Notes: generated from the letters alone by a model not told the origin. Shown: positions 17,507 to 28,440, numbered from the stretch's first letter. The stretch: 36,654 bases of DNA from Anaerolineales bacterium (GCA_021161345.1 JAGHAU010000186.1:1-36654), one strand, 5' to 3'. Program-made: numbers and translations.

Positions 17507-19552
17507 CTAATTAACGTCCCCTCCGGCCAGCTCGTTCTGCAGGATCTCCCATTCGATCATCAGTTCTTCCAATTCATTTTCTGCTTCCCGGTAATCATGT
17601 CCCAAGCTTGCAACCAGGGCTGGATCATCAGGCGGGTTGGCCAGTTTTTCCCCCAGGGTTATCAGCTGTTCTTCAAGCAGTCCAATTCGTTCTTCTACTT
17701 CCTCTAAACGGGCTGAACGTTTGCGATCGGCTGCCAGGGCTTTGTTTTTCGCTGATTTGACATCCTTATAATTTTCAAGAGGTTCCAGTTCCAGTTCCGG
17801 CAAGGGGTCTGCGGGTTCTGGTTCTTCAACCAGATTGCCCTGATAGGCCTGGTAATTGCCCTCAAAGACGATCAGGCTTTCCTCGTTGACATCAATTTCC
17901 CAGATCTGGGTTGCCAGGGCGTTGATCAGGTAGCGGTCATGGGAGACCAACAGGATTGTCCCTGGATAATCGGAGAGTACAGATTGCAGTGTTTCCTGGG
18001 AAGTGATATCCAGGTGGTTGGTTGGCTCGTCCAGCAGCAGCAGATTGGCATCTGATAGAGAGAGCTTGGCCAAGGCCAGCCGACCGCGTTCGCCGCCAGA
18101 TAGAACGCTGACTTTTTTATAAGCATCTTCACCGGAAAAGAGATAGGCTCCCAGGTACCTCCGGGCAGTGTTCTCGGATTGAAAATTACCGACCCGTTCG
18201 ATTTCCTCCAGAACAGTGTTTTTATCCTCAAGGTCCCGATGGGCCTGTGTAAAATACCCCACATCAAGGTTTGCGCCCAGATTTACTTCACCCGCCAGGG
18301 GTGGGATTTCTTCCAGGATGGTTTTTAAAAAAGTGGTTTTCCCAGCACCATTGGGGCCGATCAGGGCAGCGCATTCTCGGCGCAGCAGAGTGATGTCCGG
18401 GACTGAAAATAATGCTTTTTCTCCATCCTGATATCCGACCTCCAGCTCTGAGGTTCTCAGCACGAGATCGCCACCCCGTTTCTTGGTCCGGAAACTCATA
18501 TTTACCAGCTGAGGTTTTTTGGAGGGATTTTTTAGCGCTGCGATGCGGCGATGGGCTTCCTGGGGGCTCATCATGCTGGTTGTGGTATGAACATCCTGGC
18601 TGAGCTTGGACCAGCTCTTTCCCTGGATAGCCTGGATACCTACCTGTTCAATCGCCTGGATGCGGCGGCTTAACCGGCGCAGTTTTCCTCGGGCCATATT
18701 GACCCTTTGGCCCTCGATATTCCTCTTCACGAAATCCAGCTCGTTCACCAGGCGGGCTTTCTCGGCTTCAAAGATACCCTGCTGCCTTTCCCAGCGAGAT
18801 TGGCGTTGGTCCAGATAAGCAGTGTAATTGCCCCGGTAGGTTTCAAAACCAGCCCGGCTCATTTCCCAGATATGATCGCAGACTTGATCAATGAAATAAC
18901 GATCGTGAGAGACCATCAAAACAGCTCCCTCAAAATTCTTAAGGTAGCCCTCCAGCCACTGGATGGCCTCAATGTCCAGATGATTGGTGGGTTCATCAAA
19001 GATCAACAAGTTATTGGGTGCCAGCAGCAGTTTGGCCAGCAGGGCGCGGGTGCGTTCGCCGCCAGAGAGGTGGTTCACGGACATCTGGAACTCTTCTGGA
19101 GTAAAACCAATCCCCCCCAGGACCTGCCTGATGCGGCTTTTGTAGGTGTAACCGCCCAGACGCTCGAATTTTTCCTGCAGAGAACCATAGCGCAAAAGAA
19201 GCTCTTCTGATGATCCTTCCGTCTGCCCCATCATTTCTTCAAGTTTCTTTAATTCCCCCTCCATTTTTATGAGTTCTTCAAGGGCGGTGAGAATTTCTTC
19301 CCAGAGAGTCTTTTCTGAATCCAGGGAACTTTTTTGCGGTAAATAACCGATTTTTAGCTGGTTTGCCCGTTGGATCTTGCCCTCTGAAGGAGACTCGATA
19401 TCAGCCAGCAAATTTAACAGAGTAGTCTTCCCGATCCCGTTTTCGCCAACCAGGGCTATTCTGCTCCTGGGGGGAACGGTCAGATTCAGTCCGCTGAAAA
19501 TATCAACAGACCCATATGATTTTGATAAACCAGCGGTTGTAATTAAGGACAT
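17507..19552 (-). CDS. ABC-F family ATPase (duplicated ABC domains)
   Basis: 681 aa; two Walker A (GENGIGKTT, GPNGAGKTT), two LSGGER signatures, two DEPTNHLDI motifs, charged C-terminal coiled coil. Confidence 0.93.
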   Translation of the reverse strand: MSLITTAGLSKSYGSVDIFSGLNLTVPPRSRIALVGENGIGKTTLLNLLADIESPSEGKIQRANQLKIGYLPQKSSLDSEKTLWEEILTALEELIKMEGELKKLEEMMGQTEGSSEELLLRYGSLQEKFERLGGYTYKSRIRQVLGGIGFTPEEFQMSVNHLSGGERTRALLAKLLLAPNNLLIFDEPTNHLDIEAIQWLEGYLKNFEGAVLMVSHDRYFIDQVCDHIWEMSRAGFETYRGNYTAYLDQRQSRWERQQGIFEAEKARLVNELDFVKRNIEGQRVNMARGKLRRLSRRIQAIEQVGIQAIQGKSWSKLSQDVHTTTSMMSPQEAHRRIAALKNPSKKPQLVNMSFRTKKRGGDLVLRTSELEVGYQDGEKALFSVPDITLLRRECAALIGPNGAGKTTFLKTILEEIPPLAGEVNLGANLDVGYFTQAHRDLEDKNTVLEEIERVGNFQSENTARRYLGAYLFSGEDAYKKVSVLSGGERGRLALAKLSLSDANLLLLDEPTNHLDITSQETLQSVLSDYPGTILLVSHDRYLINALATQIWEIDVNEESLIVFEGNYQAYQGNLVEEPEPADPLPELELEPLENYKDVKSAKNKALAADRKRSARLEEVEERIGLLEEQLITLGEKLANPPDDPALVASLGHDYREAENELEELMIEWEILQNELAGGDVN

Positions 19553-19610
19553 ATTTCCTTCATCGTAATTGTACTGACCATGAATTCCGGGCAGGCATAG
19601 GCACTGAGCA

Positions 19611-19619
19611 TGTTATAAT
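19611..19619 (+). promoter_or_regulatory. Extended -10 promoter element TGtTATAAT upstream of the LCP gene
   Basis: TATAAT 19614-19619 preceded by TGt; no good -35 seen. Confidence 0.5.
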
Positions 19620-19697
19620 GCCGACCAGACCCTAAACCTGTAACCGTCAGCTATTATAGTCTGGTATAAAGGAAAATATAGGGTTTTCCGGAAAATT

Positions 19698-21122
19698 ATG
19701 CAAGCGTATCAACCTGAAAATAACACATCACCTGACCCAATCAGGCGAATATTATTGGGAGCGTTTCTTCTCTCAGCAGTAGTAACCTTACTGCTGGCTT
19801 TTTGTTCCCGAAAATCTCCTGGTCAGCCTACCCCAGCTATTGTGGATAACGGCGCAGAATCAACAAACCAAACATCCAATCAAGCTCAACCAACACTGGA
19901 TGACACCCGACTGCTGCAGACCAACGCCAACCGACCCGGATATAAGGATCTCAACCTTGATCAAACAATTTATTTCCTTTTAACGGGTCTCGACAAACGA
20001 GAATGGGAAGGCGATACTGGCCCCGGGCTAACTGACACGATCATCGTGGCTTTTCTGGATGTTCGTGAAGAAAAAGCAGGCATGATATCTATCCCGCGGG
20101 ATACCTGGGCGGAAGTTCCCGAATTCGGACCTTATAAGATCAACCAGGCTTACTCCCTGGGAGAAGCATACGGTTATCCAGGTGGAGGTCCGGGATTATT
20201 GATGGACACTGCCGGCAATCTACTTGGAATTGATATTGACTATTATGTCCAGGTTGACTTCGAAGCATTTGTGGTCCTTGTGGATGCTGTCGATGGTGTT
20301 CTGGTGGACGTTCCTCAGGAGATCCTGGTCTGGCCAAATGCCGAGATGGAAGGGGACATGAAAAGGATCATGCCTGGTAAACAGGTGCTGCCCGGCAATC
20401 TGGCATTGGGATATGTCCGAACCAGGGATACGGATGAAGGGGATTTTGGACGGACAAAACGCCAACAGCAAGTCCTGGTAGGCCTGCAGAAGAAAGTATT
20501 CTCTTATGACATCCTTCCGGTTGTGATTCCGAGACTGCCGGCTATTTACCGCGATCTTTCTTCCAACGTGGAGACAAATCTGTCATTGAGCCAGATTATA
20601 TCCCTGGGCTGGGCTGTCAGGGACATCAATCCGCAGAGCCTGCACACCCGGATAATTAAAGAACCGGTTGTTGAAGCCGGCATTAACGAAAGAGACCAGT
20701 ATGTACTTTTCCCGGATATTGAACAAATCCGAAATATCTGGCACGATATGCAGGAAATTTCCGCAACGCCGATCCCGGAACCAACCTATGAGGTCACTCT
20801 GGAAGAATATATTTTGCAGGAGAATGCCAGTATAGCCATCTTGAATGGGACATCATCCCCGGGCTTAGCCGGGGAAACTGCTGATTTCCTGATAACCAAT
20901 GGAGTGAATATTACGGAAGTGGGCAATTCTGATAAGTTCAAAGACCAAACCTATATTTACGATTACACTGGAAATCCCTACACAATCCAATCGATTCTTA
21001 GCGTAATGAACTATTCTCAGAACAGGCTCTTTCATCGATCAGATCCAGATACTGCAGCAGACATAGTCATCATTCTGGGAGCAGATTGGATCCTGGATAA
21101 CCCGATGACAGGATCAGATTAA
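19698..21122 (+). CDS. LytR-CpsA-Psr (LCP) family protein with LytR_C-like domain
   Basis: 474 aa; N-terminal TM; TDTIIVAFLDVREEKAGMISIPRDTWAEVP, KINQAYSLG, GYVRTRDTDEGDFGRTKRQQQVL. Confidence 0.9.
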   Translation: MQAYQPENNTSPDPIRRILLGAFLLSAVVTLLLAFCSRKSPGQPTPAIVDNGAESTNQTSNQAQPTLDDTRLLQTNANRPGYKDLNLDQTIYFLLTGLDKREWEGDTGPGLTDTIIVAFLDVREEKAGMISIPRDTWAEVPEFGPYKINQAYSLGEAYGYPGGGPGLLMDTAGNLLGIDIDYYVQVDFEAFVVLVDAVDGVLVDVPQEILVWPNAEMEGDMKRIMPGKQVLPGNLALGYVRTRDTDEGDFGRTKRQQQVLVGLQKKVFSYDILPVVIPRLPAIYRDLSSNVETNLSLSQIISLGWAVRDINPQSLHTRIIKEPVVEAGINERDQYVLFPDIEQIRNIWHDMQEISATPIPEPTYEVTLEEYILQENASIAILNGTSSPGLAGETADFLITNGVNITEVGNSDKFKDQTYIYDYTGNPYTIQSILSVMNYSQNRLFHRSDPDTAADIVIILGADWILDNPMTGSD

Positions 21123-21224
21123 TTTCACAGGAACATCTAAAAACACCTTGAATCTTGTTTGACACGATTCAAGAAAACCGATAGACTTTAAGTATGTTCT
21201 GAAATAGAGATCAGGAGGACGATT

Positions 21225-21854
21225 ATGGGGTATAAAAACTACCGTCTGACAGTAATCAAAGGCTTTAACAAGGGAGAGGTATTTCCCTTGGAAGCGGATG
21301 AGATCATTATTGGCCGTGGAGAGGAGAATGAGATCGTCTTCAATATCGCTGAGGTGTCCAGAACTCATGCGGTTTTGACCAAGGCTGAAGAAGGTTTCAT
21401 GATCAAGGACCTGGGATCGACCAACGGCACATATGTTGACAAGAAAAAGATCGGAGGAAAATACCTCCTAAAACCAGGTGATACGGTCATGTTAGGGGAT
21501 GCCATTTATATGACCTATCAAGCAGATCTTGATCCAGAGGAAACGCTGGTGGCCCCCCGTCCGGAAGAGATCCCGGCTGCGGAAGTTACCGCAGTGACCC
21601 CAAAACCTGCCGAAGTTCCCAGTGAACCTGCCACGCCGACCGCTCCTCGAAAGAGCAGGTCCGCGGAACAAGTCCTCAGCAAACCACAGGTAACCGAAGA
21701 CAAAAAAGGAAAGACCTGGTTATGGGCTGGCATTGGCTGCATCGTGGTAATCTTTTTCTTGATCGTGGTTGGTTTGATCGCTTTTGACTACCTGAATCTG
21801 TACTGCACACCACCATTTGACACCTTGCTAAAATTCCTCTACACCTGCCCGTAA
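21225..21854 (+). CDS. FHA-domain protein with C-terminal transmembrane segment
   Basis: 209 aa; IIGRGEENEIVF..SRTHAVL..LGSTNGTYVDKKKI; Pro/Ala-rich linker; TM helix WLWAGIGCIVVIFFLIVVGLIAF. Confidence 0.88.
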   Translation: MGYKNYRLTVIKGFNKGEVFPLEADEIIIGRGEENEIVFNIAEVSRTHAVLTKAEEGFMIKDLGSTNGTYVDKKKIGGKYLLKPGDTVMLGDAIYMTYQADLDPEETLVAPRPEEIPAAEVTAVTPKPAEVPSEPATPTAPRKSRSAEQVLSKPQVTEDKKGKTWLWAGIGCIVVIFFLIVVGLIAFDYLNLYCTPPFDTLLKFLYTCP

Positions 21855-21877
21855 AAAGGATAACGGTACCGATATAA

Positions 21878-23116
21878 ATGGAATCTACTCAAGAATTTAA
21901 AATCATCCCCACCAAATTTGTTTACGGTGGGGATGCCCTTGCCCGCCTTCCTGATGGTCGGGCAGTTTTTATCCCCAATGCTTTGCCAGATGAAGAGATT
22001 CTCATCCGAATAGTAGAGGAAAAAGAACACTACGCCAGGGGAGAGATCATTGAGATCGTCACCCCGTCTCCCTTGAGGATCCAGCCGCGCTGTCCGCATT
22101 TTGGAGATTGCGGAGGCTGCCATTACCAGCATATATCCTACGAAGAACAGCTCAAGATCAAAAAATCCATCTTCATCGACCAGCTAGTAAGAATGGGGAA
22201 AATAACTGACCCGCCAGTCACAGAAATCGTCCCTTCTCCCCAGATCTGGAATTATCGCAACCAGATCCAGCTTCATATATCCAGGGAGGGGGAGCCCGGT
22301 TTCTTGAAGTATCGTTCCAACCAGGTTGTTCCCATCCAGGAATGCCATCTTCCAGAAGACAGCTTGAATCAGATCTGGCCAGCCCTCAGCCTGGAATATA
22401 TCCCCGGACTGGACCGGATCAGCCTCAGATCGGGAGAAGAGGGACAGGACACGCTGATCGTCCTCGAAAGCAGCGACCCCAAACCAATAGAGTTTGGCGT
22501 TGACCTTGCACTTTCAGCAGTGCATCAGGGACCTGGCGGGGAGATTGTGCTGGCAGGAGATGATTTTACTATCATCCCAGTCCAGGGTATTCCGTTTGTT
22601 GTGTCCGCCGGGTCATTTTTTCAGGTGAATACCAGGGTTGCAGAGCTGATTGTGAATTTCCTCCTGGAGGAACTTCCATTGGAAGACAATAGCCTAATCC
22701 TGGATGTATATTGCGGAGTAGGGTTATTCAGTGCATTTTTGGCTCCCCATGTGGGGAAAGTAATAGGGATTGAATCTGACCCCAAGGCAGCAGAGGACTT
22801 TCAGTATAATCTGGCAGAATATGAAAATGTGGACTTTTATGACCTTCCCGCGGAGAACGTACTGCCATTCCTTGAGCTCTCTCCGGACATCATCTTGTTG
22901 GACCCTCCCCGGGCGGGAATTTCTAAAACTGTTCTCGATAGCGTGGTGTCACTAAAACCAGGATTGATCACATATATTTCTTGTGATCCTGCCACTCTGG
23001 CCCGGGATAGTGATAGATTTCAAAAACAGGGCTATGTATTACAGGAATCAACCCTGTTCGATATGTTCCCGCAAACCTTCCATATCGAGAGTGTAAATAT
23101 GTTCCAAAGGGCATAA
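21878..23116 (+). CDS. Class I SAM-dependent RNA (uracil-5-)-methyltransferase, RlmD/RumA type with Fe-S Cys motif
   Basis: 412 aa; CPHFGDCGGCHYQH; FFQVNTRVAE; LDVYCGVGLFSAFLA; LLDPPRAG; YISCDPATLARD. Confidence 0.9.
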   Translation: MESTQEFKIIPTKFVYGGDALARLPDGRAVFIPNALPDEEILIRIVEEKEHYARGEIIEIVTPSPLRIQPRCPHFGDCGGCHYQHISYEEQLKIKKSIFIDQLVRMGKITDPPVTEIVPSPQIWNYRNQIQLHISREGEPGFLKYRSNQVVPIQECHLPEDSLNQIWPALSLEYIPGLDRISLRSGEEGQDTLIVLESSDPKPIEFGVDLALSAVHQGPGGEIVLAGDDFTIIPVQGIPFVVSAGSFFQVNTRVAELIVNFLLEELPLEDNSLILDVYCGVGLFSAFLAPHVGKVIGIESDPKAAEDFQYNLAEYENVDFYDLPAENVLPFLELSPDIILLDPPRAGISKTVLDSVVSLKPGLITYISCDPATLARDSDRFQKQGYVLQESTLFDMFPQTFHIESVNMFQRA

Positions 23117-23139
23117 AAACAGGTATGATTTATCTCACT

Positions 23140-23167
23140 ATGACTTAAGCTGTGTCTGGTGTAAAAT
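23140..23167 (+). promoter_or_regulatory. Possible promoter for the aminotransferase leader (ATGACT - 16 nt - TAAAAT)
   Basis: Approximate matches to -35/-10 only; upstream of leader ORF. Confidence 0.35.
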
Positions 23168-23260
23168 GCGGGCACAATCAGTTGGGCGCAGACGCATCCA
23201 ACCAAATTGAACAAGTATAGCCAGGTACTGATCCGGGACTTGTTTACAGGATAATAATTG

Positions 23261-23362
23261 ATGGTAAATAAAGGCAGCTTGATTTTATTACCTCTTTGGC
23301 GACCTGATCAACTGATCAGGTTGTTGGTCCTATTGCAGTTGTTATTATTTGAACCTACCTAA
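23261..23362 (+). CDS. Leucine-rich leader peptide MVNKGSLILLPLWRPDQLIRLLVLLQLLLFEPT (not in supplied ORF track)
   Basis: ATG 23261 to TAA 23360-23362; AGGA at 23248-23251 as SD; 12 of 33 codons are Leu, including runs LLVLLQLLL; followed immediately by a terminator hairpin. Confidence 0.65.
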   Translation: MVNKGSLILLPLWRPDQLIRLLVLLQLLLFEPT

Positions 23363-23370
23363 GATGCCAG

Positions 23371-23409
23371 GCCTGTTTCGGGGAAAAAATAGAAACGGGC
23401 TTTTTTTTT
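23371..23409 (+). terminator. Intrinsic terminator in the leader of the PLP aminotransferase gene
   Basis: GCCTGTTTC (23371-23379) pairs with GAAACGGGC (23392-23400), followed by T9 (23401-23409); CDS starts 18 nt later. Confidence 0.85.
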
Positions 23410-23433
23410 ATCCCACTAGCTCGGGAGGTGTAT

Positions 23434-24687
23434 ATGAGTGAAGATCACGACTTGAAACGTGAAATACCAGTTTTAGATTGGGATTCCCATTTGGCCGAAC
23501 GCACTAAATCCATGCAAAGTTCAGCCATCAGGGAACTGCTAAAAATCACCCAGGACCCTGAAGTGATTTCCTTTGCGGGGGGGCTTCCGGCACCGGAAGT
23601 ATTCCCGATTCAGGAAGTAGATGAAGCCTGCTCCTATGTGCTGCAAAATATGGGCAAAAAAGCCCTGCAGTACAGCGCGACAGAAGGATATTATCCCCTG
23701 AAGGAATTCCTGGCCTCATCCATGCATAAATATGGCATCCCTGCTCTGCCCGAGAATGTCTTGTTGACTAATGGCTCCCAGCAAGCCCTAGATCTGGTTG
23801 GAAGGATTTTTATTGATCCTGGAACTTTCGTTTTGTCGGGGCGGCCAACATACCTGGGCGCAATTCAGGCCTGGGGGGCTTATCAGGCAAAGTTCCATAC
23901 TATGCGAGTGGATGAACAAGGTATGGTGGTTGACGAAATTGAACATGCCTATGAAAAAGCATTCAATGAGAGCGGAAAACCGCCGGCATTCATTTATGTG
24001 CTGCCCAATTTCCACAATCCCGCTGGAACTACCCTGCCGCTGGAACGAAGGATCAAACTGGCAGAGATTGCCACAAAATTGGATATCGCAGTTATTGAAG
24101 ATGATCCTTACGGCCAGCTCAGATTTGAAGGGGATCATATTCCGCCGATCTGCCATTTGATCCCGGAACGGACCATATATCTGGGAACGTTCTCTAAAAC
24201 CATGGCACCGGGTTTAAGGTTGGGCTGGATCGTTGCCTCTGAAGCACTGATGAAAAAGCTGATCCAGGCCAAGCAGGGCTGCGATCTTCATACCGGTACT
24301 TTTGTTCAGTATGTCGCCAATGATATTTGCGAACGGGGTCTCCTGAAACCGCATATCGATAAGATTCGCAAAGTCTATAAAAAGCGCCGCGACACAATGC
24401 TGGATTCCCTGGCCGAATTCTGGCCGGAGGAGTGTTCGTGGACAAAACCCGAAGGAGGTTTATTCCTGTGGGCGCGAGTTCCGGAAACGATAGACACAGA
24501 TAAATTCCTGAGGGAAAAAGCACTCAAAGAGAAAGTGGCCTACGTCCCGGGAATCAATTTCTATCCAAATGCAGATGGCGGACATGATGCTATGCGCTTG
24601 AATTTCTCATATGCTCCTCCGGAAGTCATTGTCGAGGGCATTAAAAGATTGGGGCTTGCATTAAAAAAGGAAATAGCCGGGGGCTAA
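23434..24687 (+). CDS. PLP-dependent aminotransferase, class I/II (2-aminoadipate/LysN- or MocR-type branch); start 23434 favoured over 23428
   Basis: Motifs ISFAGGLPAPEVFP, LQYSATEGYYPLKEFLA, NFHNPAGTT, EDDPYGQLRF, YLGTFSKTMAPGLRLGW; SD gggaggtg upstream. Confidence 0.9.
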   Translation: MSEDHDLKREIPVLDWDSHLAERTKSMQSSAIRELLKITQDPEVISFAGGLPAPEVFPIQEVDEACSYVLQNMGKKALQYSATEGYYPLKEFLASSMHKYGIPALPENVLLTNGSQQALDLVGRIFIDPGTFVLSGRPTYLGAIQAWGAYQAKFHTMRVDEQGMVVDEIEHAYEKAFNESGKPPAFIYVLPNFHNPAGTTLPLERRIKLAEIATKLDIAVIEDDPYGQLRFEGDHIPPICHLIPERTIYLGTFSKTMAPGLRLGWIVASEALMKKLIQAKQGCDLHTGTFVQYVANDICERGLLKPHIDKIRKVYKKRRDTMLDSLAEFWPEECSWTKPEGGLFLWARVPETIDTDKFLREKALKEKVAYVPGINFYPNADGGHDAMRLNFSYAPPEVIVEGIKRLGLALKKEIAGG

Positions 24688-24827
24688 TATTCTATAGGAG
24701 GATTATTTCTTTTTCACTGAAACAGACTGCCATTCGTCACAAAAACAGCCATTACTGCCACCAGATGCTCATTTGGCTTGTATGATATAGGGTCTGGAGT
24801 AGAATAGACAAGTTGATTTATTAATAA

Positions 24828-26207
<1,380 letters not shown>

Positions 26208-26226
26208 TCGACGATCTGATAAATAC

Positions 26227-26260
26227 AAAAACCGCCAATTAAAACAATTGGCGGTTTTTT
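26227..26260 (+). terminator. Intrinsic terminator after gdhA
   Basis: AAAACCGCCAATT / AATTGGCGGTTTT hairpin followed by T run. Confidence 0.9.
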
Positions 26261-26265
26261 ATTGT

Positions 26266-26303
26266 TCAGGGACTAAGTCCTTCCAAAAAGACTTAGTCCC
26301 TGA
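26266..26303. repeat. Perfect 14-bp inverted repeat TCAGGGACTAAGTC...GACTTAGTCCCTGA
   Basis: 26266-26279 and 26290-26303, 10-nt loop, no adjacent U tract. Confidence 0.75.
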
Positions 26304-26309
26304 TTATAA

Positions 26310-26966
26310 TCAACTTCCCAACATTTCTTTTTCAGTGAAAACGACAACTTCCTTTCCGGTCAATTTTTCTTGCACTTTCTTGATGATCAGTTCAAGGTGA
26401 CCGTTGTTGGAGACAAAATCAAGATTATCACCGGGGATGGTCAATACCGGGCACAGGTCAATATTGTCGATCCATTGGTCGTAGAGAACATTCAGTTGCT
26501 CCAGGTAAGCTGGATCGATTTGCTCTTCGTAATCTCTCCCGCGCTGCTTGATGCGCCCTTGCAGGGTGGGTACCGAGGCTTTGATGTACAAGACCAGATC
26601 AGGGGGCGGCAGAAATTCTACCAGGGCCTGGTATAGCTCCTGGTATGTTTGATAATCCCGTTCACTCATTTGTTTTTGCTGATAGAGATTGTGGGCAAAG
26701 ATCTTGGCATCCTCGTATACACTCCGATCCTGGATCACTGATCCGGGATGGGCGCAAAGGTTCTTGTGAGCCCTGAGACGGCGGGTTAAGAAAAAGACCT
26801 GGCTGTGAAAAGCCCAGGTTTGCATATCTTGATAGAAATCTGGCAAATATGGATTATCGCTTTCTGGTTCAAAAAATGGTGTCCAGCCGAGATTGTCACA
26901 AAGTCTCTGTACTAAGGTAGTTTTCCCCACTCCGATATTGCCAGCAACCGCAACAAACTTTTCCAT
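26310..26966 (-). CDS. Deoxynucleoside kinase family (dNK/dGK-dAK); likely start 26966
   Basis: VAVAGNIGVGKTTL P-loop; ERDYQTYQELYQALVEFLPPPDLVLYIKASVPTLQGRIKQRGRDYE; aggagcgaaaATG gives a good SD for the internal start. Confidence 0.88.
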   Translation of the reverse strand: MEKFVAVAGNIGVGKTTLVQRLCDNLGWTPFFEPESDNPYLPDFYQDMQTWAFHSQVFFLTRRLRAHKNLCAHPGSVIQDRSVYEDAKIFAHNLYQQKQMSERDYQTYQELYQALVEFLPPPDLVLYIKASVPTLQGRIKQRGRDYEEQIDPAYLEQLNVLYDQWIDNIDLCPVLTIPGDNLDFVSNNGHLELIIKKVQEKLTGKEVVVFTEKEMLGS

Positions 26967-27070
26967 TTTCGCTCCTGTAAACTGATAAGTCTTACTCTGC
27001 ATTTTACTACTATTAACAGGGGATATAATTCATTTACATTAAAAACTGCACTGATTAACCTTAAAAAATC

Positions 27071-27108
27071 AAGCCCCGGTTCTGCTCAGAAAACCGGGGC
27101 TTTTTTTA
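27071..27108. terminator. Bidirectional intrinsic terminator between dnaN and the dNK gene
   Basis: AAGCCCCGGTT / AACCGGGGCTT stem, T7 on + strand and T-rich tail on - strand. Confidence 0.85.
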
Positions 27109-27134
27109 TGGGTTGATACGGGGTTGGGAGGCAG

Positions 27135-28271
27135 TTAATTCCCCAGGTGCATAGGCATGATCACATGCAGGAAATTATCATCACCAACCGGGCGGATCAC
27201 TCCGGGGCTGGTGGACTTAGAGGTTTCCAGGGCCACATTCTGGGATTGGATCACGTCAAGGACTTCTCTCAAATACCGAACGTTGAAGGCAATAATAATG
27301 TCATCGCCTTCAATTGTGGCGTCCATTACTGCCTGGCTGGAGCCGGTTTCTTCGGACTGCCCTGAGATCTCAACTTCGCCGGGTGAGTTTTCTTCCGCTC
27401 CGGGGCGAATATTAACCTGGGCGATGAGCGACCCTTCCCGGGCGAAGATCTCCGCCTGTTTACAAGATTTCAGGAAGGAAGCTGTGGAAAGAATAGTACG
27501 GGATTGATATTCCTTTGGGATGATCTGCTGATAATCTGGGAATGTGCCTTCGATCAGCTGGGAGATCAGTTCGATGTCCTTGGTACGGAAGATCACCTGT
27601 CCCCGATCTGGGGGAAGCGCCATGGTGATCACTTCGCTGCCATCATTGCTGATACGGGCCAGTTCGCTCAGAGCTCGAGCCGGGATAACTGCTTTGATCG
27701 GCGCTGGAACGGGATTGGATAGTTTTGCTGTCCTGACGGAGAGCCGGAAGCCATCCGCTGCGGCCAGGGTCATGGTATTGTCTTCCACGGTAACAAGGAC
27801 TCCTGTCAGAATGGGTCGGGCCTCATCGTGGGAAGCGGCAAACACTACCTGTTTGATCATTTCCTTGAAATCAGATACATTGATCTCAATGCCCGTTTCC
27901 ATATCCGGTGAAGGCATAGGGGGAAATTCCTGGGCATCAATGCATTTGATATCGGTATTAAGGGAGCCGCTCTTGATATTTAATGTTTGAGTGGGCTCGT
28001 TCAGGGAGATGTCGGTCTTGGCCGGGGGAATAGTGCTGACCAGGTCTGTAAATGTCCGGGCAGGCACGGTGGTGGAGCCTTCTTCTTCGATCTTGGCCCC
28101 AATCCAGCAGGTGATACCCAGTTCCAGGTTAGTTGCGGAGAGGCGCAGCCTGCCATTATCGGTGGCAACCAGGATATTGGATAAAACCGGTAGGGTGCTG
28201 CGGGGAGAGACAGCCCGGGAGACAATACTCAACCCATGGGCAAGGTTTTCTTGCAGGACAGAAATCTTCAT
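27135..28271 (-). CDS. dnaN: DNA polymerase III sliding clamp, beta subunit (start MKISVLQENLAHGL at 28271)
   Basis: LPVLSNILVATDNGRLRLSATNLELGI; AADGFRLSVR; C-terminal VIMPMHL. Confidence 0.93.
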   Translation of the reverse strand: MKISVLQENLAHGLSIVSRAVSPRSTLPVLSNILVATDNGRLRLSATNLELGITCWIGAKIEEEGSTTVPARTFTDLVSTIPPAKTDISLNEPTQTLNIKSGSLNTDIKCIDAQEFPPMPSPDMETGIEINVSDFKEMIKQVVFAASHDEARPILTGVLVTVEDNTMTLAAADGFRLSVRTAKLSNPVPAPIKAVIPARALSELARISNDGSEVITMALPPDRGQVIFRTKDIELISQLIEGTFPDYQQIIPKEYQSRTILSTASFLKSCKQAEIFAREGSLIAQVNIRPGAEENSPGEVEISGQSEETGSSQAVMDATIEGDDIIIAFNVRYLREVLDVIQSQNVALETSKSTSPGVIRPVGDDNFLHVIMPMHLGN

Positions 28272-28440
28272 AAATGGCTTCCTATTATGACTATGTCGCA
28301 AAGACTGTAAATTGTACAGTAAGTATACAATGAAACTGTTTTTTGAGCTACCAGAATTCCTCTGGCATGATACTGTCTCACTGGGAGCGTTTTTTCCCTT
28401 TACTGTGAGGGATCCGCCCTTTGGAACCGGACAAGGTTAA

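Noticed and set aside
19624-19665. 7-bp inverted repeat ACCAGAC...GTCTGGT upstream of the LCP gene as a riboregulator
   Set aside because: Short stem with a 28-nt loop; expected by chance, and no supporting switch structure.
23371-23409. Terminator as the simple end of the upstream RlmD-like transcript
   Set aside because: It is about 255 nt after that stop, follows a Leu-rich ORF with an SD, and sits just before the aminotransferase start; attenuation fits better, though this is not excluded.
23173-23427. T-box or known metabolite riboswitch in the aminotransferase leader
   Set aside because: No T-box AGGGTGGNACCGCG element and no riboswitch core that I recognise; a leader peptide explains the region better.
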